Below are positions 27,653 to 36,634 of a DNA stretch of 64,000 nucleotides, piece by piece. Location of the stretch: the NCBI RefSeq assembly GCF_017833415.1, contig NZ_JAFICC010000020.1, forward strand, positions 1-64,000. Reading direction: 5' to 3'. Below the pieces are notes generated by a model that was not told the origin of the DNA, did no database searches, and was given only the letters and a program-made list of their open reading frames with translations. Position numbers and translations under genes: made by a program. The stretch's first letter is position 1, and the number at the start of each line of letters is the position of its first letter. The DNA is from Flavobacterium sp. 1355. Lineage in GTDB: Bacteria; Bacteroidota; Bacteroidia; Flavobacteriales; Flavobacteriaceae.

Positions 27653-29344
27653 ATGAAAAAAATACTATATATAACAGGGTTTTTAGTGCTGGGAATGTTT
27701 GCATCCTGTTCTGATTTTCTGGAAGAAGATCCTCGTGGCGTGTTATCTGAAGAAGATATTGTAACACCCGAATCAGTAGAAGGTTTTATGAATGCGGCTT
27801 ACGCACAATTAGGGAATGATCATTATGATTCGCCTTATAGTTTGTGGCCCTTTGGAAATGTACGTTCTGATGATGCATACAAAGGCGGAAGCGGAACTAA
27901 CGATATTCAGGATTTCCACTTTTTTGAAGTTTCAAATAATATCAGATCGGATTTTGGTGAATTAGATAATTTCTGGTACATCAGTTATGTGGGTGTTTCC
28001 AGAGCAAATAAAGCTTTGAAGGCATTAGAACAAATTTCGGAAGCCGATTATCCGTTAAAGAAAACACGTATGGCCGAGATGCGTTTTTTAAGAGGACACT
28101 TCTATTTTATGCTGAAAATTATGTTCCGAAATGTTCCTTACATCACAGAAGATATTGCGGTAGAAGACTATAAAACGATCTCTAATAAAGCACTTTCAAA
28201 CGAAGAACTTTGGAATAAAATTGCCGAAGATTTTCAGGCAGCAGCCAATAATTTACCCGAAACGCAGCCACAGGTTGGCCGTGCCACTCAAAAAGCGGCA
28301 TATGCGTATCTGGCAAAAACACGCTTGTATCAGGCGTATACGCAGGATGAAACATATAAGGTTACAGGAATTAATCAACAGCATTTGCAGGAAGTAATTG
28401 CAGCAACAGATAAAGTAATAGGAAAAGCAAACCTGGAGCCTGATTTTGCAAATAACTTTTTGCCGGGAACTTATGAAAACGGAACCGAATCGATATTCTC
28501 TATTCAATTCTCAGACAATGACGGAACTTTATACGGAAGATTAAATTTTTCAGATGTACTCTCAACACCTCAGGGTTTAGGATGTTGTGATTTTCATAAA
28601 CCAAGTCAAAACTTAGTAAATGCTTTTAAAACAGGTGCGAATGGTTTACCGCAATTTGACACTTATAATGATCAGGATTTTGATTATAAAAATATAGATG
28701 CCAATACAGTTGATCCAAGATTGTATCATACTGTGGCCATGCCAGGTCTGCCTTATAAATATGATCCGGAATTTTTATATGTGGAGGCTTGGGTAAGATC
28801 TCCGGGAACTTACGGCTATTTTGCTTCATTAAAAGAAAATGTAGCGCCAAACTGCAGTTGTGTGGTGAATATTGATCCGTTTTACGGGAATTCAAAAAAC
28901 AGAATCCAGATTCGTTATGCCGATGTGATTTTAATGCGTGCCGAAGCTTTGATTGAATTAGGAAGACAAGCCGAAGCTTTACCATTAATCAATCAGATTA
29001 GAGAAAGAGCTGCTCAAAGTACAGGAAGACTTCCGTATGTGAACAACTTTAAAATCAATACCTATGTTGATGGAGTAAATTGTAACTGGACACAGGATTT
29101 TGCACGTCAAGCAATGCGTTGGGAGCGTCGTTTAGAATTGGCGATGGAAGGAAGCCGTTTCTTTGATTTAGTGCGCTGGGGTGTTACAGATGAAGTGATG
29201 AATGATTTTTATGCTGGCGAAAAAACAAAACGTGCGTATTATCAGGATGCCTTTTTTGATGAAGGTAAAGAAGAGTACTGCCCAATTCCGTTGAAACAAA
29301 TTAATTTCAGTCAGGGGTTATACAAACAAAATCCAGGTTATTAA
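27653..29344 (+). CDS. SusD-family lipoprotein of the fructan PUL
   Basis: A 563-residue lipoprotein with lipobox MFASC (Cys20). SusD features include MRFLRGHFYF near residue 145, the IRYADVILMRAEALIELG motif, and the late RWERRLELAMEGSRFFDLVRW, typical of this family. It forms the surface lid of the SusC transporter encoded just upstream and binds fructan directly. Start and spacing leave no doubt about co-transcription. Confidence 0.95.
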   Translation: MKKILYITGFLVLGMFASCSDFLEEDPRGVLSEEDIVTPESVEGFMNAAYAQLGNDHYDSPYSLWPFGNVRSDDAYKGGSGTNDIQDFHFFEVSNNIRSDFGELDNFWYISYVGVSRANKALKALEQISEADYPLKKTRMAEMRFLRGHFYFMLKIMFRNVPYITEDIAVEDYKTISNKALSNEELWNKIAEDFQAAANNLPETQPQVGRATQKAAYAYLAKTRLYQAYTQDETYKVTGINQQHLQEVIAATDKVIGKANLEPDFANNFLPGTYENGTESIFSIQFSDNDGTLYGRLNFSDVLSTPQGLGCCDFHKPSQNLVNAFKTGANGLPQFDTYNDQDFDYKNIDANTVDPRLYHTVAMPGLPYKYDPEFLYVEAWVRSPGTYGYFASLKENVAPNCSCVVNIDPFYGNSKNRIQIRYADVILMRAEALIELGRQAEALPLINQIRERAAQSTGRLPYVNNFKINTYVDGVNCNWTQDFARQAMRWERRLELAMEGSRFFDLVRWGVTDEVMNDFYAGEKTKRAYYQDAFFDEGKEEYCPIPLKQINFSQGLYKQNPGY

Positions 29345-29362
29345 TCTATTAAGAACATTCAC

Positions 29363-30760
29363 ATGAGAAAATTTCTATATAAAAATTGGACTAAAGTATC
29401 GTTGATACTGGCAATGTTTTTTATGGTTACAGCCTGCGAAAACAGTTTTGAGAGTGGTGGTTTTGATGTCAATTCACCTGCTAATGTTATTTCTTTTAAA
29501 ATAAACGGAGTAGCAGGAGTAATTGACCAGAAAACGGGAAAAATTAATGTCACGATACCTTATGGATCAGATATTACTGCAGTAAAGCCTGAAATGGTTT
29601 TAGAGGCCGGCGCAACATCAAATCTGGATGTAACAGTTCCTGTCAATTTTACCAATCCGGTAAAAATCAGAGTAGTAAATGGTAATTTGTACAAAGACTA
29701 TACGGTAACGACAGTAGTTTTAAGTCCAATTAAAAGTTTTACTATTAATGGAACTGTGGCAACCGTAAACGATATAAGCAAAACGATTACGATGACTTTA
29801 CCGGAAGGCACCAATTTAACAGCTTTAAAACCAGTTATTGAATTGACCTCAGGTGTGTCTATTTCACCTGCCTCAGGAACTGCGATTGATTTTACAAATG
29901 CAGTAACTTTTGTGGTAACCTCCAATGGAAAAAGCGTGAATTATACCGCTAATATTGGTGTTCCGGTATCAGGATTGGTAGTTGCTTTTCTTGGAACCGC
30001 AGCAACAAGAGCTGAAATTACAAATATGGATGAAATTACAGCTGCCGATTGGTTCTTTTCTACATTTAGCGGAGCGAAATACATTTCATTTACCAGTGTA
30101 GAAAATGGTGCAGATCTAAGCGATGTTGATGTAATCTGGTGGCATTTTGATTCAGCAGCCAATTTACCGGCAATTGCTTACAAACCTGCGGTTACTACAG
30201 CTTTAAAGAATTTCAGGACGAATGGAGGAAATTTACTTTTAACTTCTTTTGCCTCTCAATATGTAGATGCTTTAGGAATTGTTCCTTCAGGAAAAGGACC
30301 GAATAATGTTTTTGGCGATTTTCCTCCAAACGGATTTGTAGATGCAAATTCCTGGGGAATGTCTTTTGTAGGTCATGAGAGCCATCCTATTTTTGATGGA
30401 CTAACAACTTATGAAAACGGGAAAGCGAATCTGTTACAAGGCGGAACTTTCAGATTAAACCATACTGCATGGTGGTTTATACCAGAATGGGGCGGTTACG
30501 TAAATGGAGAAGGCTGGAGAAACCAAACCGGAGGAACCAATTTAGCCAGTGAGGCCTGGGATAATAATCTGGACGGAAGAGTTACCATTGCAGAGTTTCC
30601 AAACACGGCAGTCAATAAAAATGTGGTCGTAATTTCGATGGGAGCCTACGACTGGTATAACGAAACCAATAGCAGCGGTGTGCCAAGTCAGAGTAATGAG
30701 TTTATCAATAACATCAAACTTTTGACGCAGAACAGTATTAATTATCTGGCTAAAAACTAA
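29363..30760 (+). CDS. DUF4960-type surface fructan-binding lipoprotein
   Basis: A 465-residue lipoprotein with lipobox MVTAC (Cys25). Two related beta-sandwich modules of ~80 residues come first (repeated ISFKINGVAG / IKSFTINGTVA openings, DUF5018-like). The C-terminal ~250 residues match the DUF4960 type, with DVDVIWWHFD and aromatic-rich GGTFRLNHTAWWFIPEWGGY. The Bacteroides fructan locus has an equivalent levan-binding protein next to SusD. No catalytic residues are expected; a surface-binding role is inferred from order and domain content. Confidence 0.82.
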   Translation: MRKFLYKNWTKVSLILAMFFMVTACENSFESGGFDVNSPANVISFKINGVAGVIDQKTGKINVTIPYGSDITAVKPEMVLEAGATSNLDVTVPVNFTNPVKIRVVNGNLYKDYTVTTVVLSPIKSFTINGTVATVNDISKTITMTLPEGTNLTALKPVIELTSGVSISPASGTAIDFTNAVTFVVTSNGKSVNYTANIGVPVSGLVVAFLGTAATRAEITNMDEITAADWFFSTFSGAKYISFTSVENGADLSDVDVIWWHFDSAANLPAIAYKPAVTTALKNFRTNGGNLLLTSFASQYVDALGIVPSGKGPNNVFGDFPPNGFVDANSWGMSFVGHESHPIFDGLTTYENGKANLLQGGTFRLNHTAWWFIPEWGGYVNGEGWRNQTGGTNLASEAWDNNLDGRVTIAEFPNTAVNKNVVVISMGAYDWYNETNSSGVPSQSNEFINNIKLLTQNSINYLAKN

Positions 30761-30781
30761 TCCGACTTGAAATCAACAAAA

Positions 30782-32338
30782 ATGAAATATAGAAATATAA
30801 TAACAGTAGCTTCCATTTTCTTTTGGCTAGTGTCCTGCAGTCAGGATGACACCTATATTGGAGGTTCCGTTTCAGGGGGTAATACTGAGCTGACAAGTAT
30901 TTTTCCCGTTCCGCCTTCACAATGGATGGGAGCAAATGATCCTTATTATAGTGCAGGTTATACGGGGGATATTATGCCTTTTTTCGACAACGGAAAATTC
31001 CATATTTATTTCCTTCATGATGCACAAAACAAACCCGCAGGAAAGGGATTTCATGATATTCATGAATATTTAAGTACCGACCTGGCTCAGTTTACTTATG
31101 AAGGACAAACAATTCCGTTTGGAGAAGCCGCAGATCCTGATTTTGCCATCGGTACAGGTTCAGTTGTAAAAGTGGGCAGCCTTTATTATTTTTATTACAC
31201 AGGGCACAATGGAACTCCCGCTTTTGTACAATCCAATGCCAGAGAAAGCGTTTTGTGCGCTACAAGTTCTGATTTGAAAAACTGGACAAAAGTTCCTTCT
31301 TTTAAAATCACAGCACCGACAGGATATTATAATTATGATTTCAGAGATCCGCACGTGTTTTATAATGAGGAACTGAAAAAATATTCAATGCTGGTGAGTA
31401 CACAAACCGAACCGGGCAGAAAAGCAGTTTTGCTGCATTTTACAAGTGCTGATCCTGCATCTGGAAAGTGGGATGTTCAGGTGCCCATTTATACGACAAC
31501 TCCGGAAGATAATTATTTAATGATGGAGTGCGCCGATATTTTTAAAATGGGTAACTATTGGTATTTGATTTTCTCTGAAAACTGGAGTGGTGATAAGGGA
31601 ACGCATTACAGAATGGCAAATTCTATAAACGGCCCATGGACCAAACCGGAAAATGATAAGGTTGACGGAGAATATTTTTATGCCGGTAAAACAGCTTCTG
31701 ACGGAAATAAGAGATATGTTTTTGGATGGAATGCCAGAAAAACACCTGAAAATGATCTCGGAAATAAAGATTGGGCAGGAAATATGGTCATTCATGAATT
31801 GGTTCAAAATGCTGATGGAACCCTCGGGACACATACGCCGCAATCTTTTAAAGATTTATTCTCTAAAAAGAGCAGTACAGCTGAGGTTGATGTGGCTTCA
31901 GATAACGTGACAATAAATAACGGAAATTATACTTTATCAGGCACGACAGAAAAAGCAATCGTAACTTTTAAAGCCGCAGGCAAAAAAGCCAGAATAAAAG
32001 GAGAAGTTACCTTCTCCAGTAACAGCGGAACGACAGGATTTGTTTTTCATACCAACGATACCGGAGGTTATTATAAGATTGCTTTTGATATAACAAAAGG
32101 TAAAATCATAGGTTATAATTCTGCTTCGCAGGAAGTAACCCAAATGCCATTTCAATTTCAGGTGAATACAAAATATGATATTGAAATAATTGCCGAGGGT
32201 AGTGTGGCGGTGCTTTACATTAACGGAAAAACGGCATTAACGAATCGTATTTACGGAAGAGACAAGAATAAATGGGGATTGATTGCTGAAGGACAGAATA
32301 GTACTTTTTCTAATCTTCAGCTTACAACACCAGAATAA
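30782..32338 (+). CDS. Divergent GH32-like glycosidase lipoprotein
   Basis: A 518-residue lipoprotein with lipobox WLVSC (Cys19); ATG 30782 gives the signal peptide, while a TTG five codons upstream is unlikely. The propeller keeps the RDP motif (Asp189) and the acid/base motif MECADIF (Glu249). The usual WMNDPNG is altered: ANDPYY (Asp53) is followed by GDIMPFF (Asp63), so the nucleophile could be either aspartate. The C-terminal ~160 residues form a beta-sandwich with LTNRIYG near the end. It resembles the clan GH-J branch that carries DUF4975-like domains in Bacteroidota. It probably acts on fructan at the cell surface; specificity is unknown. Confidence 0.8.
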   Translation: MKYRNIITVASIFFWLVSCSQDDTYIGGSVSGGNTELTSIFPVPPSQWMGANDPYYSAGYTGDIMPFFDNGKFHIYFLHDAQNKPAGKGFHDIHEYLSTDLAQFTYEGQTIPFGEAADPDFAIGTGSVVKVGSLYYFYYTGHNGTPAFVQSNARESVLCATSSDLKNWTKVPSFKITAPTGYYNYDFRDPHVFYNEELKKYSMLVSTQTEPGRKAVLLHFTSADPASGKWDVQVPIYTTTPEDNYLMMECADIFKMGNYWYLIFSENWSGDKGTHYRMANSINGPWTKPENDKVDGEYFYAGKTASDGNKRYVFGWNARKTPENDLGNKDWAGNMVIHELVQNADGTLGTHTPQSFKDLFSKKSSTAEVDVASDNVTINNGNYTLSGTTEKAIVTFKAAGKKARIKGEVTFSSNSGTTGFVFHTNDTGGYYKIAFDITKGKIIGYNSASQEVTQMPFQFQVNTKYDIEIIAEGSVAVLYINGKTALTNRIYGRDKNKWGLIAEGQNSTFSNLQLTTPE

Positions 32339-32362
32339 CATTAATATAAAATAATTTTTAGA

Positions 32363-33268
32363 ATGAATAACGGAAAAAACCTTAAGGCGGTGGCCTACGG
32401 AGAGGTGCTTTGGGATGTTTTTGCCAATGAAAAAAAGATTGGCGGCGCACCGCTTAATGTAGCACTGCGAATGAAAACATTAGGCTGCGAAGTGGCGATG
32501 ATCAGCTGCGTAGGAAATGATGAAGATGGAGAAGCTATTATCAGTCAGGTTAAGAGTTTAGGACTTGAAACCGACACTATTGTAAGGGCAGCCGATTTCC
32601 CGACTGGCCTGGTTCAGGTTACTTTAAGTGAACGTGGTTCTGCAAGTTATGAGATCAGTTATCCATCCGCTTGGGATAAAATTGTATTGAATGATTTGGC
32701 CCGAAGCTCCGTTTCTGATGCTGATGTTCTAATTTATGGAAGTTTAGTTTGCAGGGATGAAGTTTCAAGGCTTGCGCTCGAAGAACTCCTGCAGGCAGAA
32801 ATCTTTAAGGTTTTTGATGTGAACTTAAGAAAACCGCATTATTCGTATGAAATGCTGGAGCAATTAATGCATTCAGCAGACTTTATTAAATTCAATGATG
32901 AGGAATTGTTAGAAATAACCGCAGCTATGAAATCTCCTTTTAAAACTTTGGAAGAGAATATGATGTTTATAGCAGAAAAAACCAATGTCAATGCGATGTG
33001 CGTGACAAGAGGAAAGCATGGAGCTTTGCTGATGTGGAAAGGTCAGCTCTTTGAAAATACCGGTTATCCTGTAGAGGTTGCCGATACAGTAGGAGCAGGC
33101 GATTCGTTTTTAGCAGCTTTAATTACATCATTACTTACCGGAAAAGAGCCTCAATATGCTATCGATTTTGCTTGTGCAATAGGGGCTTTGGTTGCAGAAG
33201 CGCCAGGAGCTAACCCGGAAATTTCGTATTCTAAAATTGAAACATTAATGTCCGGAATTAAAGTTTAA
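32363..33268 (+). CDS. PfkB-family fructokinase
   Basis: A 301-residue cytoplasmic sugar kinase. It has the N-terminal GEVLWDVFAN and GGAPLNVAL sugar-binding motifs, and the C-terminal DTVGAGDSF ATP/anion-hole signature with the catalytic aspartate. It would phosphorylate fructose imported by the MFS porter, completing the pathway to glycolysis. It is the last gene of the fructan operon, 24 bases after GH32-like, and a terminator follows. Ribokinase or another PfkB specificity is possible but less likely in this setting. Confidence 0.9.
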   Translation: MNNGKNLKAVAYGEVLWDVFANEKKIGGAPLNVALRMKTLGCEVAMISCVGNDEDGEAIISQVKSLGLETDTIVRAADFPTGLVQVTLSERGSASYEISYPSAWDKIVLNDLARSSVSDADVLIYGSLVCRDEVSRLALEELLQAEIFKVFDVNLRKPHYSYEMLEQLMHSADFIKFNDEELLEITAAMKSPFKTLEENMMFIAEKTNVNAMCVTRGKHGALLMWKGQLFENTGYPVEVADTVGAGDSFLAALITSLLTGKEPQYAIDFACAIGALVAEAPGANPEISYSKIETLMSGIKV

Positions 33269-33332
33269 TATTTATTTTAAACAAAGGGTCATAGTATTCG
33301 GTTAATTGAGTACTTATGTTTTTTTTGAAGTT

Positions 33333-33360
33333 AAGCCTGATATCTTTTGGTATCGGGCTT
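33333..33360 (+). terminator. Terminator of the fructan operon
   Basis: AAGCCTGATATC (33333-33344) pairs with GGTATCGGGCTT (33349-33360) using two G-U pairs, then TTTC follows. It ends the operon 65 bases after fructokinase. The rest of the 315-base gap to 33583 shows only AT-rich leader sequence. Confidence 0.75.
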
Positions 33361-33583
33361 TTTCTTATAAAAGAGTAAAGGATTTAATTTAAAAATTTTC
33401 ATGAAATAAAATATTAAAACATACCTTGCTTACTCTGCAATCTGTTAATAATACTTTATGCGTAATTCATAATACTGATTGAGTAATTTTTGCTTTTTCT
33501 CAGTTGTATTTTTGTGGTCTGTTAATAAGGAAAATTCAAGACAAAATTTTCGTACTGGTTATTACAAATTTATACCCTATTAT

Positions 33584-34522
33584 ATGAATGAATATTTACA
33601 AATTGGAGCAAAAGCTCTCCGAAGTGCAGCCTTAAATGATGATGCTAAACACTTCATACTTAATAATGCTAAATTGTATGGCATATTAAGAAAGGCTGCC
33701 AATCGTTATATCGGCGGCGAAAGTTTAGTGGAAACACTCCCTAAGGTAATTTATGCCAATAGTGAAGGTTACAAATGCTCCATTGAATTTATGGGTGAGA
33801 ACGTCAGGACGGAAAGCGAGGCTGATGAGGCAACAATCGAATTTATAAATATTGTCCGTCATATTGAGAACAGAAATTTAGATTGTACAATTGCATTAGA
33901 TCTTTCACATATTGGCCTTGGAATATCGCGCGAATTAGGATTGAAAAATTTAATTCAAATTTGCGATGCCGCAAAAAGGGGAGGCATAGAAGTCATTATC
34001 AGCGCTGAAGGAACTGATATGACAGATGCGGTTCTTGAAACGTATATTACCGCTAATAAAGATTTTGATCTATTAGGCATAACTCTTCAGGCCTACTTAT
34101 ATCGCAGTAGAAATGATATGCAGGAACTGCTCAAAACAAATGGAAGAATCAGAATCGTTAAAGGGGCATTTGAAACACCTCCAGGTTATTCAATTCCCAG
34201 GGGAAGCGAACTTGATGCCGTTTATTTAAGTTATGTGGATGATTTATTGAGCCATAGACACAAATGCTCAATTGCAACTCATCATCACGACATACAACAG
34301 CATGCAAAAACAATGGTTGACCATTATAAACCTTCGAAGAGTAATTACGAATTTGAAAGCCTTTATGGAATTCAGTCTGAGCAATTGCTAGCCCTTAAAG
34401 AAGAGGGTTATATGACTAAGCTGTATTTTGTGTATGGAAGAGAGTGGTATCTTTATTTGTGCAACAGAATTGCAGAATACCCTCTAAATATTTTTAAGTT
34501 GCTGGAAGACATAACCTTGTAA
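33584..34522 (+). CDS. Proline dehydrogenase-like flavoprotein with altered arginine pair
   Basis: A 312-residue protein of the short PRODH type. Family landmarks are FMGENV (~62), LQAYLYRSRND, RIRIVKGAF, IATHHHDI, YEFESLYGI and a terminal GREWYLYLCNRIAEYP. PRODH uses FAD to oxidise proline to pyrroline-5-carboxylate. In the usual C-terminal motif two consecutive arginines bind the proline carboxylate; here the first position is asparagine (Asn294) and only Arg295 remains. No P5C dehydrogenase gene lies nearby. The function may therefore differ from normal proline catabolism. ATG 33584 is preferred over an upstream start at 33479 that adds 35 unlike residues. Confidence 0.8.
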   Translation: MNEYLQIGAKALRSAALNDDAKHFILNNAKLYGILRKAANRYIGGESLVETLPKVIYANSEGYKCSIEFMGENVRTESEADEATIEFINIVRHIENRNLDCTIALDLSHIGLGISRELGLKNLIQICDAAKRGGIEVIISAEGTDMTDAVLETYITANKDFDLLGITLQAYLYRSRNDMQELLKTNGRIRIVKGAFETPPGYSIPRGSELDAVYLSYVDDLLSHRHKCSIATHHHDIQQHAKTMVDHYKPSKSNYEFESLYGIQSEQLLALKEEGYMTKLYFVYGREWYLYLCNRIAEYPLNIFKLLEDITL

Positions 34523-34574
34523 TTAAGGGAATGATAATTTGTTAATAAAAGAGGATTACTAATAAAAAGAACGT

Positions 34575-35483
34575 TTAAAATTTAAATTTGCCTGGGGAAA
34601 CCCCGAAGTGCTTTTTAAAAGCTGTCGAAAAGTGCTGTACATGCTCATATCCTACTATATATGCTATATTTGATATGTTTTGGCCTCCGTCAAGCAGCAA
34701 GCTCAGGGCATACTCCATGCGTTTCGTTCTTATATATTCAAAAACACTTTTATTATGGAGCGCTTTGAAACCTGTTTTTACTTTAAAGGTGTTAAGCCCT
34801 GATGTACGCGCCAGATAATCCAGTGTAACATCTTCAAGATAATGCTGGTCAAGATATATTTTTAATTCCTGTATTTTTTTTATATCTGCATCCTTCAATG
34901 CCAGATTATAGTAAGTATGCTCGGATGCCCTTATTTCCATAAATTGTAAAAGTAAGAGTTGACTCATAAGCCCTTGTATATAAAGTATACGCATGCTGTC
35001 CAGATAAGGTGTATCTCTGATCTTTTGCAGGATAGAAAACATTTCAGGAGTAAGTTTGTAGGTGTCTTTGGAAAAACTAAAAGGTTGTTTTTTCTCCATT
35101 TTATTGATGATTTCTTCCATCCAGCGGTCTTCATCTTGTAGAAGATCCACGAAAATTTTTTTATTGATACCTATAGCGATACTGTCGATATACTGTGGCC
35201 CCAGTACCTCATGTTCATTATCGTTTGGTCCGTAGACAAATGAGCAGCTTTTGGAACGTATTTGAAAATGCTGACCAATTCCCTCATAATTGGAGTTGAT
35301 TTTGCCATCTATAAGGAATGTAAGTACTGCATCATCCTTTCTTTGAAAAGGAGAAGTATCCGCATTTTCATATAAGACAGCATTCTCAGAAGTAACTGTT
35401 TTATTACTTGCTATCTTAATATTAGGCAGCTTTATAATGTCAGAATTGTAAATAGTGTCAAATCGTTGATTTCCATTTAGCAT
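34575..35483 (-). CDS. AraC-family transcriptional regulator
   Basis: A 302-residue regulator. The N-terminal ~190 residues resemble a cupin-like sensing domain, and the last ~100 hold two helix-turn-helix motifs (DVTLDYLARTSGLNTFKVKT and ISNIAYIVGYEHVQHFSTAF), ending in GVSPGKFKF. It converges on the PRODH-like gene with 52 bases between and diverges from the next AraC gene. Its targets are unknown. The paired divergent regulators suggest shared control of the neighbouring nitrilase/DUF4406 unit. Confidence 0.9.
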   Translation of the reverse strand: MLNGNQRFDTIYNSDIIKLPNIKIASNKTVTSENAVLYENADTSPFQRKDDAVLTFLIDGKINSNYEGIGQHFQIRSKSCSFVYGPNDNEHEVLGPQYIDSIAIGINKKIFVDLLQDEDRWMEEIINKMEKKQPFSFSKDTYKLTPEMFSILQKIRDTPYLDSMRILYIQGLMSQLLLLQFMEIRASEHTYYNLALKDADIKKIQELKIYLDQHYLEDVTLDYLARTSGLNTFKVKTGFKALHNKSVFEYIRTKRMEYALSLLLDGGQNISNIAYIVGYEHVQHFSTAFKKHFGVSPGKFKF

Positions 35484-35786
35484 GTCAGTTATTTTTAAAT
35501 AAATAAGGAAGTGTATAAAAAATATCTAAGGATTAAATTCCAGAAAGGAAATTGAATTATACAGTGTAAATTCCAGAGCTGTTTTAGATATTACAGTTGG
35601 TATCATAATCGATAATACTGTTACATTTATCAGTATGAAATTTGTCAAAATTAATAAAAATTTGAATTCCATATAATAATTTAAAACTTTCCAAGAAAGG
35701 GGTAAAGTATATTTGTCATTATTTTTCAGTTTCTTTACAAGTATGCTTATGACTCTTTTTTCCAATGTTTTTAAAAATCTATATTT
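35484..35786. other. Divergent intergenic region between two AraC genes
   Basis: This 303-base AT-rich region should contain both promoters. One short inverted repeat was noted, ATACTG at 35615-35620 with CAGTAT at 35631-35636, which could be a binding site. A 79-codon frame on the minus strand lacks recognisable features and is not called. Confidence 0.4.
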
Positions 35787-36617
35787 ATGCAGATACTTCC
35801 ATCACCGGAGCTCCGGGCATTTATAAAACATTATCTTTTTATAAGCAGTGTTGCGCCGTTAGCAAACGTTTTAAGAATATTTGGCGATGGTAATACTGGT
35901 ATTGTTTTCTGCCTCGGGTCAACACTTCTGTCTACCGATCAGGATAAATTACCGAAAACATTTGTTTATGGACAGATTACCGATCATAAAACCTTAAGTG
36001 CCAATGGAACTATTTTGCTTTGTATTGTAGTTTTTCACCCATTTGGAATGAATAGTTTACTTGGTATTCAGGGAACGCAGCTAAAGAATATTCTGGTGGA
36101 TTCTCAGGATGTACTAGGGGCAGAGGTACAAGATCTTCAGGAAAGACTTCAGGAGGCAGAAAGCACAGAGGGAATGGCATACATTCTTGATAATTTTTTC
36201 AGGAACAAAAAATCAATCAATTTATCTCTTTATCCTATGGTGTCCTCTGCAACACAATGGATGCTGAGGCGTAAAGGAATTTTCACAGCAGCAGAACTTA
36301 TTAACTATACCGGTTGGCAGCAACGCTCACTCGAGCGGGCTTTTAATGATGCTGTCGGGCTTAGTCCCAAAAAGCTCGGAGGAATTATAAGGCTGCATCA
36401 TTTTCTTGGAGCGATTCGTAACGTAAAAGCTAAAGGAGAATTTACCTCTTTGGTATATGATACTGGCTACTATGACCAGGCACATCTTATACGTGAATTT
36501 AAAAACATTACCGGACTTACACCGGGATCATACCACAAAATTGAAAATCATCTCGCCGTTAATGTGGTGCTGTTTCCTGACGAAAATATACAATTGCAGG
36601 TGAAAACAGATCTGTAA
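35787..36617 (+). CDS. AraC-family transcriptional regulator, second copy
   Basis: A 276-residue protein unlike the divergent regulator next to it. The N-terminal region (LRAFIKHYLFISS, then FGDGNTGIVF) is typical of the DUF6597-type AraC subgroup. The DNA-binding part is at ~165-250, with WQQRSLERAFNDAVGLSPKK and SLVYDTGYYDQAHLIREFK. The nitrilase gene starts 17 bases after it, so it probably regulates its own operon. No effector can be named. Confidence 0.87.
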   Translation: MQILPSPELRAFIKHYLFISSVAPLANVLRIFGDGNTGIVFCLGSTLLSTDQDKLPKTFVYGQITDHKTLSANGTILLCIVVFHPFGMNSLLGIQGTQLKNILVDSQDVLGAEVQDLQERLQEAESTEGMAYILDNFFRNKKSINLSLYPMVSSATQWMLRRKGIFTAAELINYTGWQQRSLERAFNDAVGLSPKKLGGIIRLHHFLGAIRNVKAKGEFTSLVYDTGYYDQAHLIREFKNITGLTPGSYHKIENHLAVNVVLFPDENIQLQVKTDL

Positions 36618-36634
36618 GTTTGTCAAAAAAAGAT

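Noticed and set aside
35526..35765. A 79-codon minus-strand frame between the two AraC genes
   Set aside because: It has no recognisable domain and occupies the expected promoter region; AT-rich DNA easily gives such frames.
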